A stretch of DNA of 6,777 nt from Caldithrix sp. (GTDB lineage Bacteria; Zhuqueibacterota; Zhuqueibacteria; Oceanimicrobiales; Oceanimicrobiaceae), in assembly GCA_004357015.1 (NCBI GenBank), contig SMXE01000101.1, forward strand, positions 1-6,777, in the 5' to 3' direction. Shown here piece by piece: positions 1-6,384 of the stretch (positions within the stretch are counted from its first letter, which is position 1; each line of letters opens with the position of its first letter). The notes below the pieces were generated by a model. It saw only the letters and a program-made list of their open reading frames with translations. It did no database searches and was not told the origin of the DNA. A program made the position numbers and the translations under genes.

Positions 1-443
1 ATGGTCATCGAAAACGGCACACACTTTCGAGCCTTGGCAGCCGGGTCGTAAGCGTACCGATGCACTGTCAACAAGCCCGCGCCGCTCAACACCACTTCAT
101 AATATGCCGATGAGGAAGTTTCTCCACCCTCCATCGTGCTGCGGAGCTGAGCCCTCAAGCTCATACTATCGACCTCGAGTACGTCGAGTTCTCCGACGAC
201 CTTCCTCATTTTGTTCTGTAGCGACTGTGCGCGGACGTGCAACTCCTCAAGCGTCAGTTGGCGGCCGAAAGCAGCGTTGGATATTTCCACTGCCTCCATC
301 GCGACAGCAAGACTGTCAAAATCTTTAATGGTCAGAGAAAAGGCAAAGTCATTAATTCTCTCCTTGAAAAGAAACGTCCCGCCATTTTCCCTGTCTGCTA
401 GTTTCTGTCGTAATCTTGCCGTGAGGGTTTTTCCGGAGTTCAT
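1..443 (-). CDS. Hypothetical protein, N-terminal 147 residues; runs off left edge
   Basis: An uninterrupted minus-strand frame starts with ATG at 443 and stays open to base 1, so the stop codon lies outside the window. The start is supported by an AGGTGA Shine-Dalgarno sequence six bases upstream. I do not recognise the family. Residues 1-60 look like a mixed, soluble domain (FLFKERINDFAFSLTIKDFD). Residues 64-103 are charged and helical with a coiled-coil flavour (LTLEELHVRAQSLQNKMRKV). Residues 105-112 form a Gly/Ser/Glu linker. A possible beta-rich segment follows (YYEVVLSGAG, then VHRYAYDPAAKARKCVPFSM). No signal peptide or membrane segment is visible. It lies 47 bases downstream of spoVR on the same strand with no obvious terminator between, so it may be a fourth operon member. 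Whether it works with PrkA/YeaH/SpoVR is inference from position only. Confidence 0.7.
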   Translation of the reverse strand, partial: MNSGKTLTARLRQKLADRENGGTFLFKERINDFAFSLTIKDFDSLAVAMEAVEISNAAFGRQLTLEELHVRAQSLQNKMRKVVGELDVLEVDSMSLRAQLRSTMEGGETSSSAYYEVVLSGAGLLTVHRYAYDPAAKARKCVPFSMT

Positions 444-449
444 TTGGGG

Positions 450-455
450 TCACCT
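450..455 (-). promoter_or_regulatory. Ribosome binding site of the partial hypothetical gene
   Basis: The minus strand reads AGGTGA followed by six bases and then ATG. This supports both the existence of the downstream frame and its start at 443. The frame has no stop codon inside the window, so a search limited to complete reading frames would miss it. Confidence 0.6.
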
Positions 456-490
456 ATTCGAAGTTGTTTCTTAGCGTCCAGTCTCATTCT

Positions 491-1984
491 TTAATCGATC
501 TCGGTCTCATTATGTTCCTCGCCATCAAAAGATAACAGCGTCTTGGCATCGTCCAGAATGGTTTCTATGTGTACGGGACGTTTCCAGATCTTGAAAAGAT
601 TCAACAACGTGTCCCTGGCTTCATCCAACTGCAGCTCCACGCCTTCGTGTTGATGAAGGAGATAGAGTTCGTTGCGATTGAGGTAGTTGGCATCCACAAC
701 AAAGATGAAAGGTTGGCCAAAGTTCGTCAGACCGGCAAGCAGCTTCTCTTTAACCTTCTTGAAGTCGCGGTCTGAGATTTCGTACATGTCGTTGCGGTCG
801 TTGTAGGCATAGGCAAACAGTTTGTGCTCCAGACAGAATTCGGGCGTTAAGAACGCATCGATAAACATCAGATCGTTGTAAAGTCTGCGTACTTCAAAGA
901 TTTTCTGCCGGCCGACTCCGGTTTGTTTATCCCACTTTTTTCTTTCCACCCAATCGTCACACTCGTTGTACTCCTTGCCAAACTTGCCTTTGTTCCAGCG
1001 CTCCTCAATGTCGCGGAAAAGCTCGACGCCCAGTTTATACGGGTTCAGCCTGCCGGGACTTGTGGCCACCGTGCCGGAGTGGTGATCGGCATAGTCAATG
1101 ACCTCGGCATCAGTCAGGGATTTTTCGGTCATGATCTTTGAGTGCCAGTAAGTGGCCCAACCCTCATTCATAATTTTGGTCTGGCCCTGCGGCGCAAAAT
1201 AGTAGGCTTCCTCACGAAAAATCGCCAGAATATCGCTTTGCCATTTTTCAAGCGAAGCATTCTCGAGGAGAAACTTGAGCACGTCGCGTTGCGGTTTCTC
1301 CGGAAACTTTTCCTTCTTCCGCTTGCGCTCTTCTTCCTCAAATTTTGCCTGCTTTTCCAGAACATCCTTTGGATTGATGAACGAATCCATGTACGATTTG
1401 CTTTTTAGCTTGGCAGGGCTCTTTCTCTCCGCAGCACCGTCATCATCATCGACCTCTCCGTTCCTGCCATCATCACGCTTGATGAACGGTGAGTGCGGAT
1501 CGATCAGGTTCTCCAGGGAAAGGCAAACTTCGATAAAGTCTTCCACCACGTCAGCGCCATACTGCTCGACGTAGCGGCGGATCTGCGTGGCGTGATTCGC
1601 CATCTGGTCCATCATTTTACGGTTGGTTTGGGAAAAGCACAGGTTGTTCTTGAAGAAGTCGCAATGCGCATAAACGTGCGCCATGACCAGTTTCTGATCG
1701 ACGACCTTGTTCGATTTCATCAGGTAGGCGTAGCACGGGTCGTTGTTGATCACAAGCTCGTAAATTTTCTGCAGTCCGTACTCGTAGCCTTTCGATAACT
1801 CCTCATATTCCATGCCGAAGCGCCAGTGCGGGTAGCGGGTCGGAAAGCCGCCGTAACTTGCCACTTCGTTCAACTCATCAAATTGAACGACCTCAAAGAC
1901 TGTTTCATAGAAATCGAGACCATATTCAATCGCGTGCCCCATGATCTCAACACGATATTTTTCAAGTTCTGGCGGCAGGTCCAT
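491..1984 (-). CDS. spoVR: SpoVR/YcgB family protein
   Basis: The 497-residue product matches the SpoVR family in length (B. subtilis SpoVR about 470, E. coli YcgB about 510) and in signature blocks. These are YGGFPTRYPHWRFGMEYEEL (residues 44-63), VMAHVYAHCDFFKNN (100-114), PQGQTKIMNEGWATYWHSKI (265-284), NPYKLGVELFRDIEERWNKG (314-333) and RRLYNDLMFIDAFLTPEF (366-383). The conserved His103, His107, Asp109, Glu274 and His281 look like a possible metal site, but that is inference. A charged linker at 168-232 divides the protein. No signal peptide or membrane segment is seen, so it is cytoplasmic. SpoVR was named for a role in spore cortex formation in Bacillus, yet homologues are common in non-sporulating bacteria, where they accompany PrkA and YeaH; the biochemical activity is not settled. 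ATG is at 1984, ten bases after the yeaH stop. The nearest Shine-Dalgarno-like GGAAGG lies in the end of yeaH and is about 13 bases from ATG, which hints at translational coupling. Confidence 0.95.
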   Translation of the reverse strand: MDLPPELEKYRVEIMGHAIEYGLDFYETVFEVVQFDELNEVASYGGFPTRYPHWRFGMEYEELSKGYEYGLQKIYELVINNDPCYAYLMKSNKVVDQKLVMAHVYAHCDFFKNNLCFSQTNRKMMDQMANHATQIRRYVEQYGADVVEDFIEVCLSLENLIDPHSPFIKRDDGRNGEVDDDDGAAERKSPAKLKSKSYMDSFINPKDVLEKQAKFEEEERKRKKEKFPEKPQRDVLKFLLENASLEKWQSDILAIFREEAYYFAPQGQTKIMNEGWATYWHSKIMTEKSLTDAEVIDYADHHSGTVATSPGRLNPYKLGVELFRDIEERWNKGKFGKEYNECDDWVERKKWDKQTGVGRQKIFEVRRLYNDLMFIDAFLTPEFCLEHKLFAYAYNDRNDMYEISDRDFKKVKEKLLAGLTNFGQPFIFVVDANYLNRNELYLLHQHEGVELQLDEARDTLLNLFKIWKRPVHIETILDDAKTLLSFDGEEHNETEID

Positions 1985-1994
1985 GAGGGAGTTG

Positions 1995-3098
1995 CTACCT
2001 TCCTTTACCTAAGAATTCTTTGATGGAAGCGTAAATAGCATCCTTGTCCGGAATTTCGGACAGCACAAGCTTTTCTTCTTCCGGCAAGTAATCTTCAAGA
2101 TCGCGAATGAACTGTCCGCTGCCGTATGGACTTTCCACCTGGCCATAGCAGAAAAGATTGACTTTCGGAAGCAGATTTTCCTTCAGCAGGATAATGCACT
2201 CGTCTGTATCGATTTCTCCCCAGTTGTCGCCGTCGGAAAAATGAAACAGATAAATGTTCCACTCCGCAGGACTGTACTCTTTCTCAACCAGACTGGCTGC
2301 CAGCTTGTAGGCGGAAGAAATGATGGTACCGCCGCTTTCGCGCGTGTGATAGAACGTCTCTTTGTCCACCTCCCTGGCGACGGCATCGTGAATGATGTAC
2401 CGCGTCTCAATATTCTTATATTGATGCTTGAGCCAGGTATCGATCCAGAACGACTCCGTGCGTACAATTTCTTTCTGCTCGTCACCCATCGAGCCGGAAA
2501 CGTCCATCATGTAAATGATCACGGCGTTGCTCTCCGGCTCTACGGTCACTTTCCAGGTGCGGTATCTTTTGTCCTCGCGAATTGGAATAATCATCGGATT
2601 GTCCGGATCGTAATTCTGGGCGATGATCTGCCGCTTTAGCGCCTGTCGGTAAGTGCGTTTGAAGTGGCGCAAAGATTCCGGGCCGGTGTCGCTGATACCG
2701 GTGTACTTGTTTTTCTCGGACGAAATGCTCTTTTTTCCCCTAGCCTCAATGTTTGGTAGTTCGAGTTCTTCACCGAGCATTTCGGCGAGCTCGTCGAGGG
2801 AGATGTCAACTTCGAGAATATGCTGTCCGGGTGCATCCCCGGCGCTGCCCGCACCCGTTTCGTCACCGCGACCGATGGGCGAGCCCACATCACCTTCTCC
2901 TTGCCCAACGCCACCCATCTTTCTCTGGCTGAAGCGGAAGCGCGGAATGCTGATCTGGCTGATCGGAATGCTGACCAGATCCTTTCCTTTCTTGCCGATA
3001 AGTTCGCCGCGTGTAATGTACTTCTTCAGATCCTTCTTGATCTTACCACGAATAATCTGCCGAAAACGGCTTACATCTCTGTCAATTCTCTTAACCAT
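1995..3098 (-). CDS. yeaH: YeaH/YhbH-type DUF444 protein with von Willebrand A domain
   Basis: The 367-residue product belongs to the DUF444 (YeaH/YhbH) family, slightly shorter than B. subtilis YhbH (about 390) and E. coli YeaH (about 430). The amino-terminal part is basic ([18 protein letters not shown], residues 11-28). A Gly/Asp-rich flexible stretch at 62-92 is typical of the family. Residues 193-367 form a von Willebrand A fold with a MIDAS metal site: DVSGS (Asp199, Ser201, Ser203), GGT with Thr258, and FSDGD with Asp289. This suggests a metal-dependent protein-protein interaction, probably in the cytoplasm because no export signal is present. Homologues are encoded next to PrkA and SpoVR in many bacteria and are regarded as partners of the kinase. 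The gene begins six bases after the prkA stop and lacks a clear Shine-Dalgarno sequence of its own, so coupled translation is likely. The exact role is not established. Confidence 0.93.
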   Translation of the reverse strand: MVKRIDRDVSRFRQIIRGKIKKDLKKYITRGELIGKKGKDLVSIPISQISIPRFRFSQRKMGGVGQGEGDVGSPIGRGDETGAGSAGDAPGQHILEVDISLDELAEMLGEELELPNIEARGKKSISSEKNKYTGISDTGPESLRHFKRTYRQALKRQIIAQNYDPDNPMIIPIREDKRYRTWKVTVEPESNAVIIYMMDVSGSMGDEQKEIVRTESFWIDTWLKHQYKNIETRYIIHDAVAREVDKETFYHTRESGGTIISSAYKLAASLVEKEYSPAEWNIYLFHFSDGDNWGEIDTDECIILLKENLLPKVNLFCYGQVESPYGSGQFIRDLEDYLPEEEKLVLSEIPDKDAIYASIKEFLGKGR

Positions 3099-3104
3099 GA
3101 GGCA

Positions 3105-5195
3105 TTACGCGGTTTCTTTAACATCGCCGCGAGCAAAAATGCTGGCCACGTAGTTCAGGACGTCGGTGGCGCTTTCATCATTGTAACCGAAATACTTGAT
3201 CATGCGCGCCTTCACCACGTCGATCTTCTCCTGCGTTTCTTTGTCAACAACGTTGGAAATCAGCGAGGTGAGCTTGATTGAATCCTTCTGATCCTCAAAT
3301 AACTTCAGTTCCAGCGCTTTCTGCAGCCGTTCGTTCGAGCGGTAATCGAACGACTTGTTCTCCAGTGCCAACGCACCGATGTAGTTCATAACCTCGCGCC
3401 GGAAATCATCCTGGCGGCTCTCAGGAATATCGATCTTTTGCTCGATGGAGCGCATCAGGCGTTCATCCGGCTCCTCATCTTCCCCGGTGTACTTGTTCTT
3501 GACCTTCTCCCTTTGCGTATACGCCTTGACGTTGTCGATGTAATTTCCGCACAGGCGTTTGAGCGCCTCCTCGTCGGCCGCAATGGCCCTCTGCACTTCA
3601 GACTTCACAATGTCGGCGTATTCCTCTTTCACGACACTCAGCAGGTCACGAACGCGCTTTCGCTGCTCTTCACCGGTGATGAGCGAATGATGCCGTAAGC
3701 CTTCTTCCAATTCATTAATGACCATAAACGGGTTGATGCAGGTACGGCCTTCATCGCTCACCAGGGCATTGGAAATTTTGTCCTGAATATAGCGTGGGGA
3801 AATCCCTTCCATCCCCTCTCGCACGGACTCAGCCCGCAATTCCTTGATATTGTCTTCAGTAAAACCGGGCAGGGTTTTGCCGTCATAAAGTTTGAGCTTC
3901 TGCAGCAGGGTGAGCTGCGCCTTTTTGGGCTCTTCCAGGCGGGTCAGAACCGCCCACATGGCCGCCATTTCAATGGTATGCGGCGCGATGTGTTTGCCTT
4001 TTATTCTTTCCTGATTGTAGTCCTTTTCATATATTTTGATCTCATCGCTTAACTTCGTGATATACGGCACGTCGATTTTTACGGTCCGGTCACGCAGCGC
4101 CTCCATAAACTCATTCGACTGTAGTTTTTTGTACTCCGGCTCGTTGGTATGCCCAATAATGACTTCATCGATGTCCGTCTGTGCGAATTTCTTCGGTTTG
4201 ATCTTGTGCTCTTGCGATGCCCCCAGAAGATCGTAGAGAAAAGCCACGTCCAGTTTTAACACTTCGATAAATTCAACCAACCCGCGGTTTGCGATGTTCA
4301 ATTCTCCGTCAAAGTTAAATGCGCGGGGATCTGAATCCGAGCCGTACTGCGCAATCTTGCGATAATTGATGTCACCTGTGAGCTCCGTGGAGTCCTGGTT
4401 TTTCTCGTCCTTCGGCTGGAACGTACCGATGCCCACTCTGTCTTTCTCGGAAAGGATGAGCCTTTTGACTTTGACGTCCTGAATAATCCTCGTCCAGTCG
4501 CCGTCATATTCACGGCTTTTTTCCAGGTACATCTGTCGGCAAAAGGGATTCAAGTCACCCTTAATGCTAACCGCGTCTTCGTCAGGGATTTCCTTGTTCA
4601 GCTCGGCCAACACGCGTTCCCGATACTCCAGTGGGATCAGGCAGAGCGGCTCCTCGTGCATCGGTGAGTCTTCCCAGGTGACTGAGCCGTCCGGATTCTC
4701 CACTTTCCAGGTGTAAGTGTACAGCGCCCCTTCTTCGGTCCGGGAATAGGTTTCCAGTCCTTTTTTCAATAGCCGAACAATAGTGCTCTTTGCGCTGCCA
4801 ACGGGCCCGTGAAGCAGGAACACGCGCTTTTCGGTGCCATAGCCGCGGGCCGCAGATTTTATGAGGTTTACAAACTTCTGGAGTGGGCGCTCCAAACCGA
4901 AAACCGCATCTTTGCCGCCGGCCAACGGGTCATCGAAAAATTTGTATCTGACTACCTTTTCATTGTACTCCTCATATTTTTCGGTGCCGTATGAGACAAT
5001 CATGTCGTAGAGTCGCTGGAAGGCGTTGCGCGCGACCCTAGGATTCTTCATGACGACCTGCAAATACTCTTCAAACGAACCTTCCCATGTAAGCTGGTGG
5101 TATTCCTTTACGTCCTGCAGGTTCTTTATGAGTGAAATGATATTGCTGTCCGACTTAGGGCTTGACGGCTTCTTGGGGAGATCCTTGGCGCTCAT
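3105..5195 (-). CDS. prkA: PrkA/YeaG family AAA+ serine protein kinase
   Basis: The 696-residue product is a full-length PrkA, longer than B. subtilis PrkA (about 630) and E. coli YeaG (about 645). Domains in order: a helical N terminus, an AAA+ core from about 85 to 380, and the carboxy-terminal PrkA domain from about 400 on. The Walker A loop is GPVGSAKST (130-138, Lys136), and the Walker B-like segment is [12 protein letters not shown] (303-314). A sensor-like IGHTNEPEY lies at 347-355, followed by the arginine-bearing [11 protein letters not shown] (368-378). The C-terminal family signature is [20 protein letters not shown] (552-571) followed by [15 protein letters not shown]. The family is described as cytoplasmic serine kinases, with some members reported to have protease-like activity instead. 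In enterobacteria yeaG responds to starvation; in Bacillus PrkA acts in sporulation. The ATG at 5195 is fixed by a strong GGAGGTG five bases upstream. It is the first gene of the operon with yeaH and spoVR. Confidence 0.96.
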   Translation of the reverse strand: MSAKDLPKKPSSPKSDSNIISLIKNLQDVKEYHQLTWEGSFEEYLQVVMKNPRVARNAFQRLYDMIVSYGTEKYEEYNEKVVRYKFFDDPLAGGKDAVFGLERPLQKFVNLIKSAARGYGTEKRVFLLHGPVGSAKSTIVRLLKKGLETYSRTEEGALYTYTWKVENPDGSVTWEDSPMHEEPLCLIPLEYRERVLAELNKEIPDEDAVSIKGDLNPFCRQMYLEKSREYDGDWTRIIQDVKVKRLILSEKDRVGIGTFQPKDEKNQDSTELTGDINYRKIAQYGSDSDPRAFNFDGELNIANRGLVEFIEVLKLDVAFLYDLLGASQEHKIKPKKFAQTDIDEVIIGHTNEPEYKKLQSNEFMEALRDRTVKIDVPYITKLSDEIKIYEKDYNQERIKGKHIAPHTIEMAAMWAVLTRLEEPKKAQLTLLQKLKLYDGKTLPGFTEDNIKELRAESVREGMEGISPRYIQDKISNALVSDEGRTCINPFMVINELEEGLRHHSLITGEEQRKRVRDLLSVVKEEYADIVKSEVQRAIAADEEALKRLCGNYIDNVKAYTQREKVKNKYTGEDEEPDERLMRSIEQKIDIPESRQDDFRREVMNYIGALALENKSFDYRSNERLQKALELKLFEDQKDSIKLTSLISNVVDKETQEKIDVVKARMIKYFGYNDESATDVLNYVASIFARGDVKETA

Positions 5196-5200
5196 GATTA

Positions 5201-5207
5201 CACCTCC
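5201..5207 (-). promoter_or_regulatory. Strong ribosome binding site of prkA
   Basis: The minus strand reads GGAGGTG, five bases before the prkA ATG. It is the best Shine-Dalgarno sequence in the operon and marks prkA as its translational entry point. Only 23 bases separate it from the inverted heptad array beginning at 5231, so the prkA promoter must lie inside or beyond that repeat unit. I could not identify a convincing -35/-10 pair. Confidence 0.8.
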
Positions 5208-5230
5208 AGTTTCAATCGAAAAAGGTAACT

Positions 5231-5258
5231 ATTCAGCTTTTAGCTGTTAGCCTCGAGC
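5231..5258 (-). repeat. Degenerate heptad array, left arm of unit 1
   Basis: Four consecutive 7-base units, written on the plus strand, are ATTCAGC, TTTTAGC, TGTTAGC and CTCGAGC. They fit a loose consensus ending in GC. The array is inverted relative to 5440-5468. Confidence 0.75.
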
Positions 5259-5413
5259 TTGCTGATTAAGGTTATTTATCATCTTTTGTTCTTTGTTTAA
5301 CTGACCCAAGCCATATTTTGCTTCAACAGGAAGGAATTCTGCCAATCGGTAAACTTGTTTAACGATGGCAATCCCACCTTTCCAAATATTCCAATTCCCC
5401 AAAATCTCTCTAT
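5247..5413 (-). pseudogene. Relic of a four-helix-bundle protein (S23 / 23S rRNA intervening-sequence family)
   Basis: The minus strand encodes NWNIWKGG followed by IAIVKQVYRLAEFLPVEAKYGL (bases 5304-5393). This is the recognisable first-helix pattern of the family, usually of the type FRxLxIWxKGIxLVxxVYxLTxxFPxEEKYGL. Family members run to about 115-125 residues and continue with a conserved RRAAxSIPSNIAEG block, which is absent here: after KYGL only GQLNKEQKMINNLNQQARG and a stop remain, consistent with a deletion of the middle. The expected start also appears damaged. Unit 2 reads CACACAATGAGAGATTTTAGG, whereas here the ATG has become ATAG and a G run is one base longer; undoing both changes gives MRDFRN joined in frame to WNIWK. 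The open frame can be extended upstream only to a TTG inside the repeat (5444). It is most likely non-functional. A truncated but expressed 65-residue peptide is the alternative. Confidence 0.6.
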
Positions 5414-5439
5414 TGTGTGCAACCAATTTATCGACAATC

Positions 5440-5468
5440 GCCAACAGCTAAATGCCAATAGCTGAATA
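5440..5468 (+). repeat. Degenerate heptad array, right arm of unit 1; 29-base perfect direct repeat with 6392-6420
   Basis: The 7-base units are GCCAACA, GCTAAAT, GCCAATA and GCTGAAT, plus a final A. All 29 bases are identical to 6392-6420, and the flanking bases then differ. The orientation is opposite to 5231-5258. Confidence 0.85.
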
Positions 5469-5832
5469 GATAATTACGGCAAAAGACTTCTACCTACAAC
5501 GAGGAGTTATTTCTATTTACAAAATATGTGCCAGCATTATTTCAACCAACCAGCGGGCTGAACCTGTGAATTCCCCGCCACATGTTTGTACACAGAATAA
5601 GCAAAACTATGTACACGTGTGCCACCCGGAGACACATACTCCTTCAGCACAAGAACTCTGGTAGATACAAAAAAAGCCGAAACAAGCTTCCCTATTTCGA
5701 CTTAATCATGACAAAGAACCACTACTTATTACTCTTTTCACTTGGGAAGGAGCTATTGTCTTCCCGAATTTCTAGCCTGAATCATGCGCCACAAGCGCAA
5801 ATTTTTGGCAAATCCAAGCGTCACGCACGTCG

Positions 5833-5927
5833 ATGAATGGATTGTTGGAGTACCGGATTGATGGAGAGCTGCATTTCAAAATACTTCATACCCATCTGCC
5901 ATCCTCAATCCGCCATATTCCCTTCAT
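5833..5927. repeat. Degenerate GGATTG/TGGAG repeat with inverted arms
   Basis: On the plus strand GGATTGTTGGAG (5839-5850) recurs as GGATTGATGGAG (5855-5866) after a four-base gap. On the opposite strand the right side (5891-5927) carries ATGAAGGG followed by related words including CGGATTGAGGATGG. The two sides therefore form loose inverted arms around about 24 bases. The minus-strand centre begins ATG and would encode MKYFEMQLS (from 5889), vaguely like the start of an S23-family protein, but too short to assign. Confidence 0.35.
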
Positions 5928-6069
5928 GCTTTGACTGTTTGATTTGCCATTTCGGTCAGACGCCTGACTGATTTTAGTTTGCACTTGCGGCTTCGCCGCG
6001 CTGGGGAATTGATTCATCTAGTAAAACTTCTCGATCAATTTATACCTATTAGTCGGCAAAAGTCAACAT

Positions 6070-6103
6070 GTATTTAGCCTATATTCGTATTTAGCCTATA
6101 TTC
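6070..6103. repeat. Perfect 17-base tandem duplication
   Basis: GTATTTAGCCTATATTC occurs twice without interruption (6070-6086 and 6087-6103). Only two copies are present. It is in the non-coding region, about 350 bases upstream of comM, and may reflect slippage or duplicated binding sites. Confidence 0.9.
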
Positions 6104-6173
6104 CAGTGATCGGGCAACCTCTTGTGCAAAAGTCCCTCCCTATCCAAGGTTCACGGTTACTCAATACGCTTGC

Positions 6174-6194
6174 CGTTTCACGTTTCACGTTGCA
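6174..6194. repeat. CGTTTCA heptamer run (three units)
   Basis: CGTTTCA, CGTTTCA and CGTTGCA follow one another. The period of seven matches that of the heptad arrays bounding units 1 and 2, although the word differs. Confidence 0.75.
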
Positions 6195-6271
6195 CCTTCA
6201 CCCACGGGCAGAAAATTGTTTTTCGTTGATTATCTCAGCCGTGTTACTTAACATGCAGGGCTTTTGTAACT

Positions 6272-6306
6272 ATTTCGCTGCTGGCCGCTGGGTTTTAGCT
6301 GTTGGC
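6272..6306 (-). repeat. Degenerate heptad array, left arm of unit 2
   Basis: Five 7-base units, written on the plus strand, are ATTTCGC, TGCTGGC, CGCTGGG, TTTTAGC and TGTTGGC. The last two pair with the right arm (6385-6420), while the first three are more diverged. Confidence 0.65.
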
Positions 6307-6310
6307 AACT

Positions 6311-6379
6311 TCATGAATAACTTTCAACACGTGAACCTATTTCAGGACGCGGCAACATCAGAGTCCTAAAATCTCTCAT
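6311..6379 (-). pseudogene. Amino-terminal relic of a second S23-type four-helix-bundle gene
   Basis: The minus strand has ATG at 6379 and encodes MRDFRTLMLPRPEIGSRVE and three more residues before TGA (6311-6313). MRDFRTL is the characteristic opening of S23/four-helix-bundle proteins, but the following VWQKAH-type motif is missing. A different frame slightly downstream reads VLKVIHEVA, which resembles the end of the first helix, so a frameshift plus a large deletion would explain the remnant. At 22 codons it cannot be functional as a family member. Assignment rests on the seven-residue start and on synteny with unit 1, so confidence is moderate to low. Confidence 0.4.
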
Positions 6380-6384
6380 TGTGT

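Larger units (their letters stand above)
5231..5468 (-). mobile_element. Repeat-bounded unit 1 carrying a four-helix-bundle (S23) gene relic
   Basis: A 238-base unit is bounded by arrays of a degenerate 7-base repeat in opposite orientation (5231-5258 and 5440-5468). The two arms match over roughly 22 bases apart from one extra heptad in the right arm. The interior, read on the minus strand, holds a remnant of an S23-type four-helix-bundle gene. The right arm, together with an adjoining block (5401-5420), recurs in unit 2 about 950 bases away. No transposase is encoded. S23 genes are known from insertions in bacterial 23S rRNA that also have pairing ends, which makes a small mobile or formerly mobile element plausible; mobility itself is inference. 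Confidence 0.5.
5469..6271. other. Gene-free intergenic stretch between the two repeat units
   Basis: About 800 bases with no credible coding region on either strand. Short frames such as 5582-5836 give basic, low-complexity translations without family resemblance or a ribosome binding site. It contains a TGTACAC pair (5587-5593 and 5610-5616), a degenerate GGATTG/TGGAG repeat (5833-5927), small dyads at 5955-5968 and 5987-5999, a 17-base tandem duplication (6070-6103) and a CGTTTCA run (6174-6194). Composition is more AT-rich and irregular than in the operon. The comM promoter probably lies here or in unit 2, and the prkA promoter may too, but no -35/-10 pair was convincing. Confidence 0.6.

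Noticed and set aside
104..474. Plus-strand open frames at 104-328 and 211-474
   Set aside because: They overlap the minus-strand frame 1-443, which has a ribosome binding site and a protein-like composition, whereas these translations are Ser/Arg/Pro-rich in the manner of antisense frames.
444..490. Terminator between spoVR and the downstream partial gene
   Set aside because: No stem-loop with a T tract is visible on the minus strand in these 47 bases.
2241..3281. Several long plus-strand open frames opposite yeaH and prkA (for example 2241-2639, 2653-3153, 2820-3281)
   Set aside because: They lie antisense to clearly conserved proteins, have no ribosome binding sites and give translations without family features; they are shadows of the real genes.
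5582..5836. 84-codon plus-strand frame in the intergenic region
   Set aside because: No ribosome binding site, no recognisable motif, and a composition typical of random AT-rich DNA.
5955..5979. GTCAG-ACGC-CTGAC hairpin followed by TGATTTTAGTT as a terminator
   Set aside because: Only a five-pair stem, a broken T run, and the genes on both sides start rather than end here.
5987..5999. GCGGC-TTC-GCCGC hairpin as a transcription terminator
   Set aside because: The stem is only five pairs and is followed by GCTGGGG rather than a T tract; no gene ends nearby.
6106..6369. 87-codon plus-strand frame ahead of comM
   Set aside because: It runs through the CGTTTCA run and a heptad array, has no convincing ribosome binding site and is antisense to the S23 relic.
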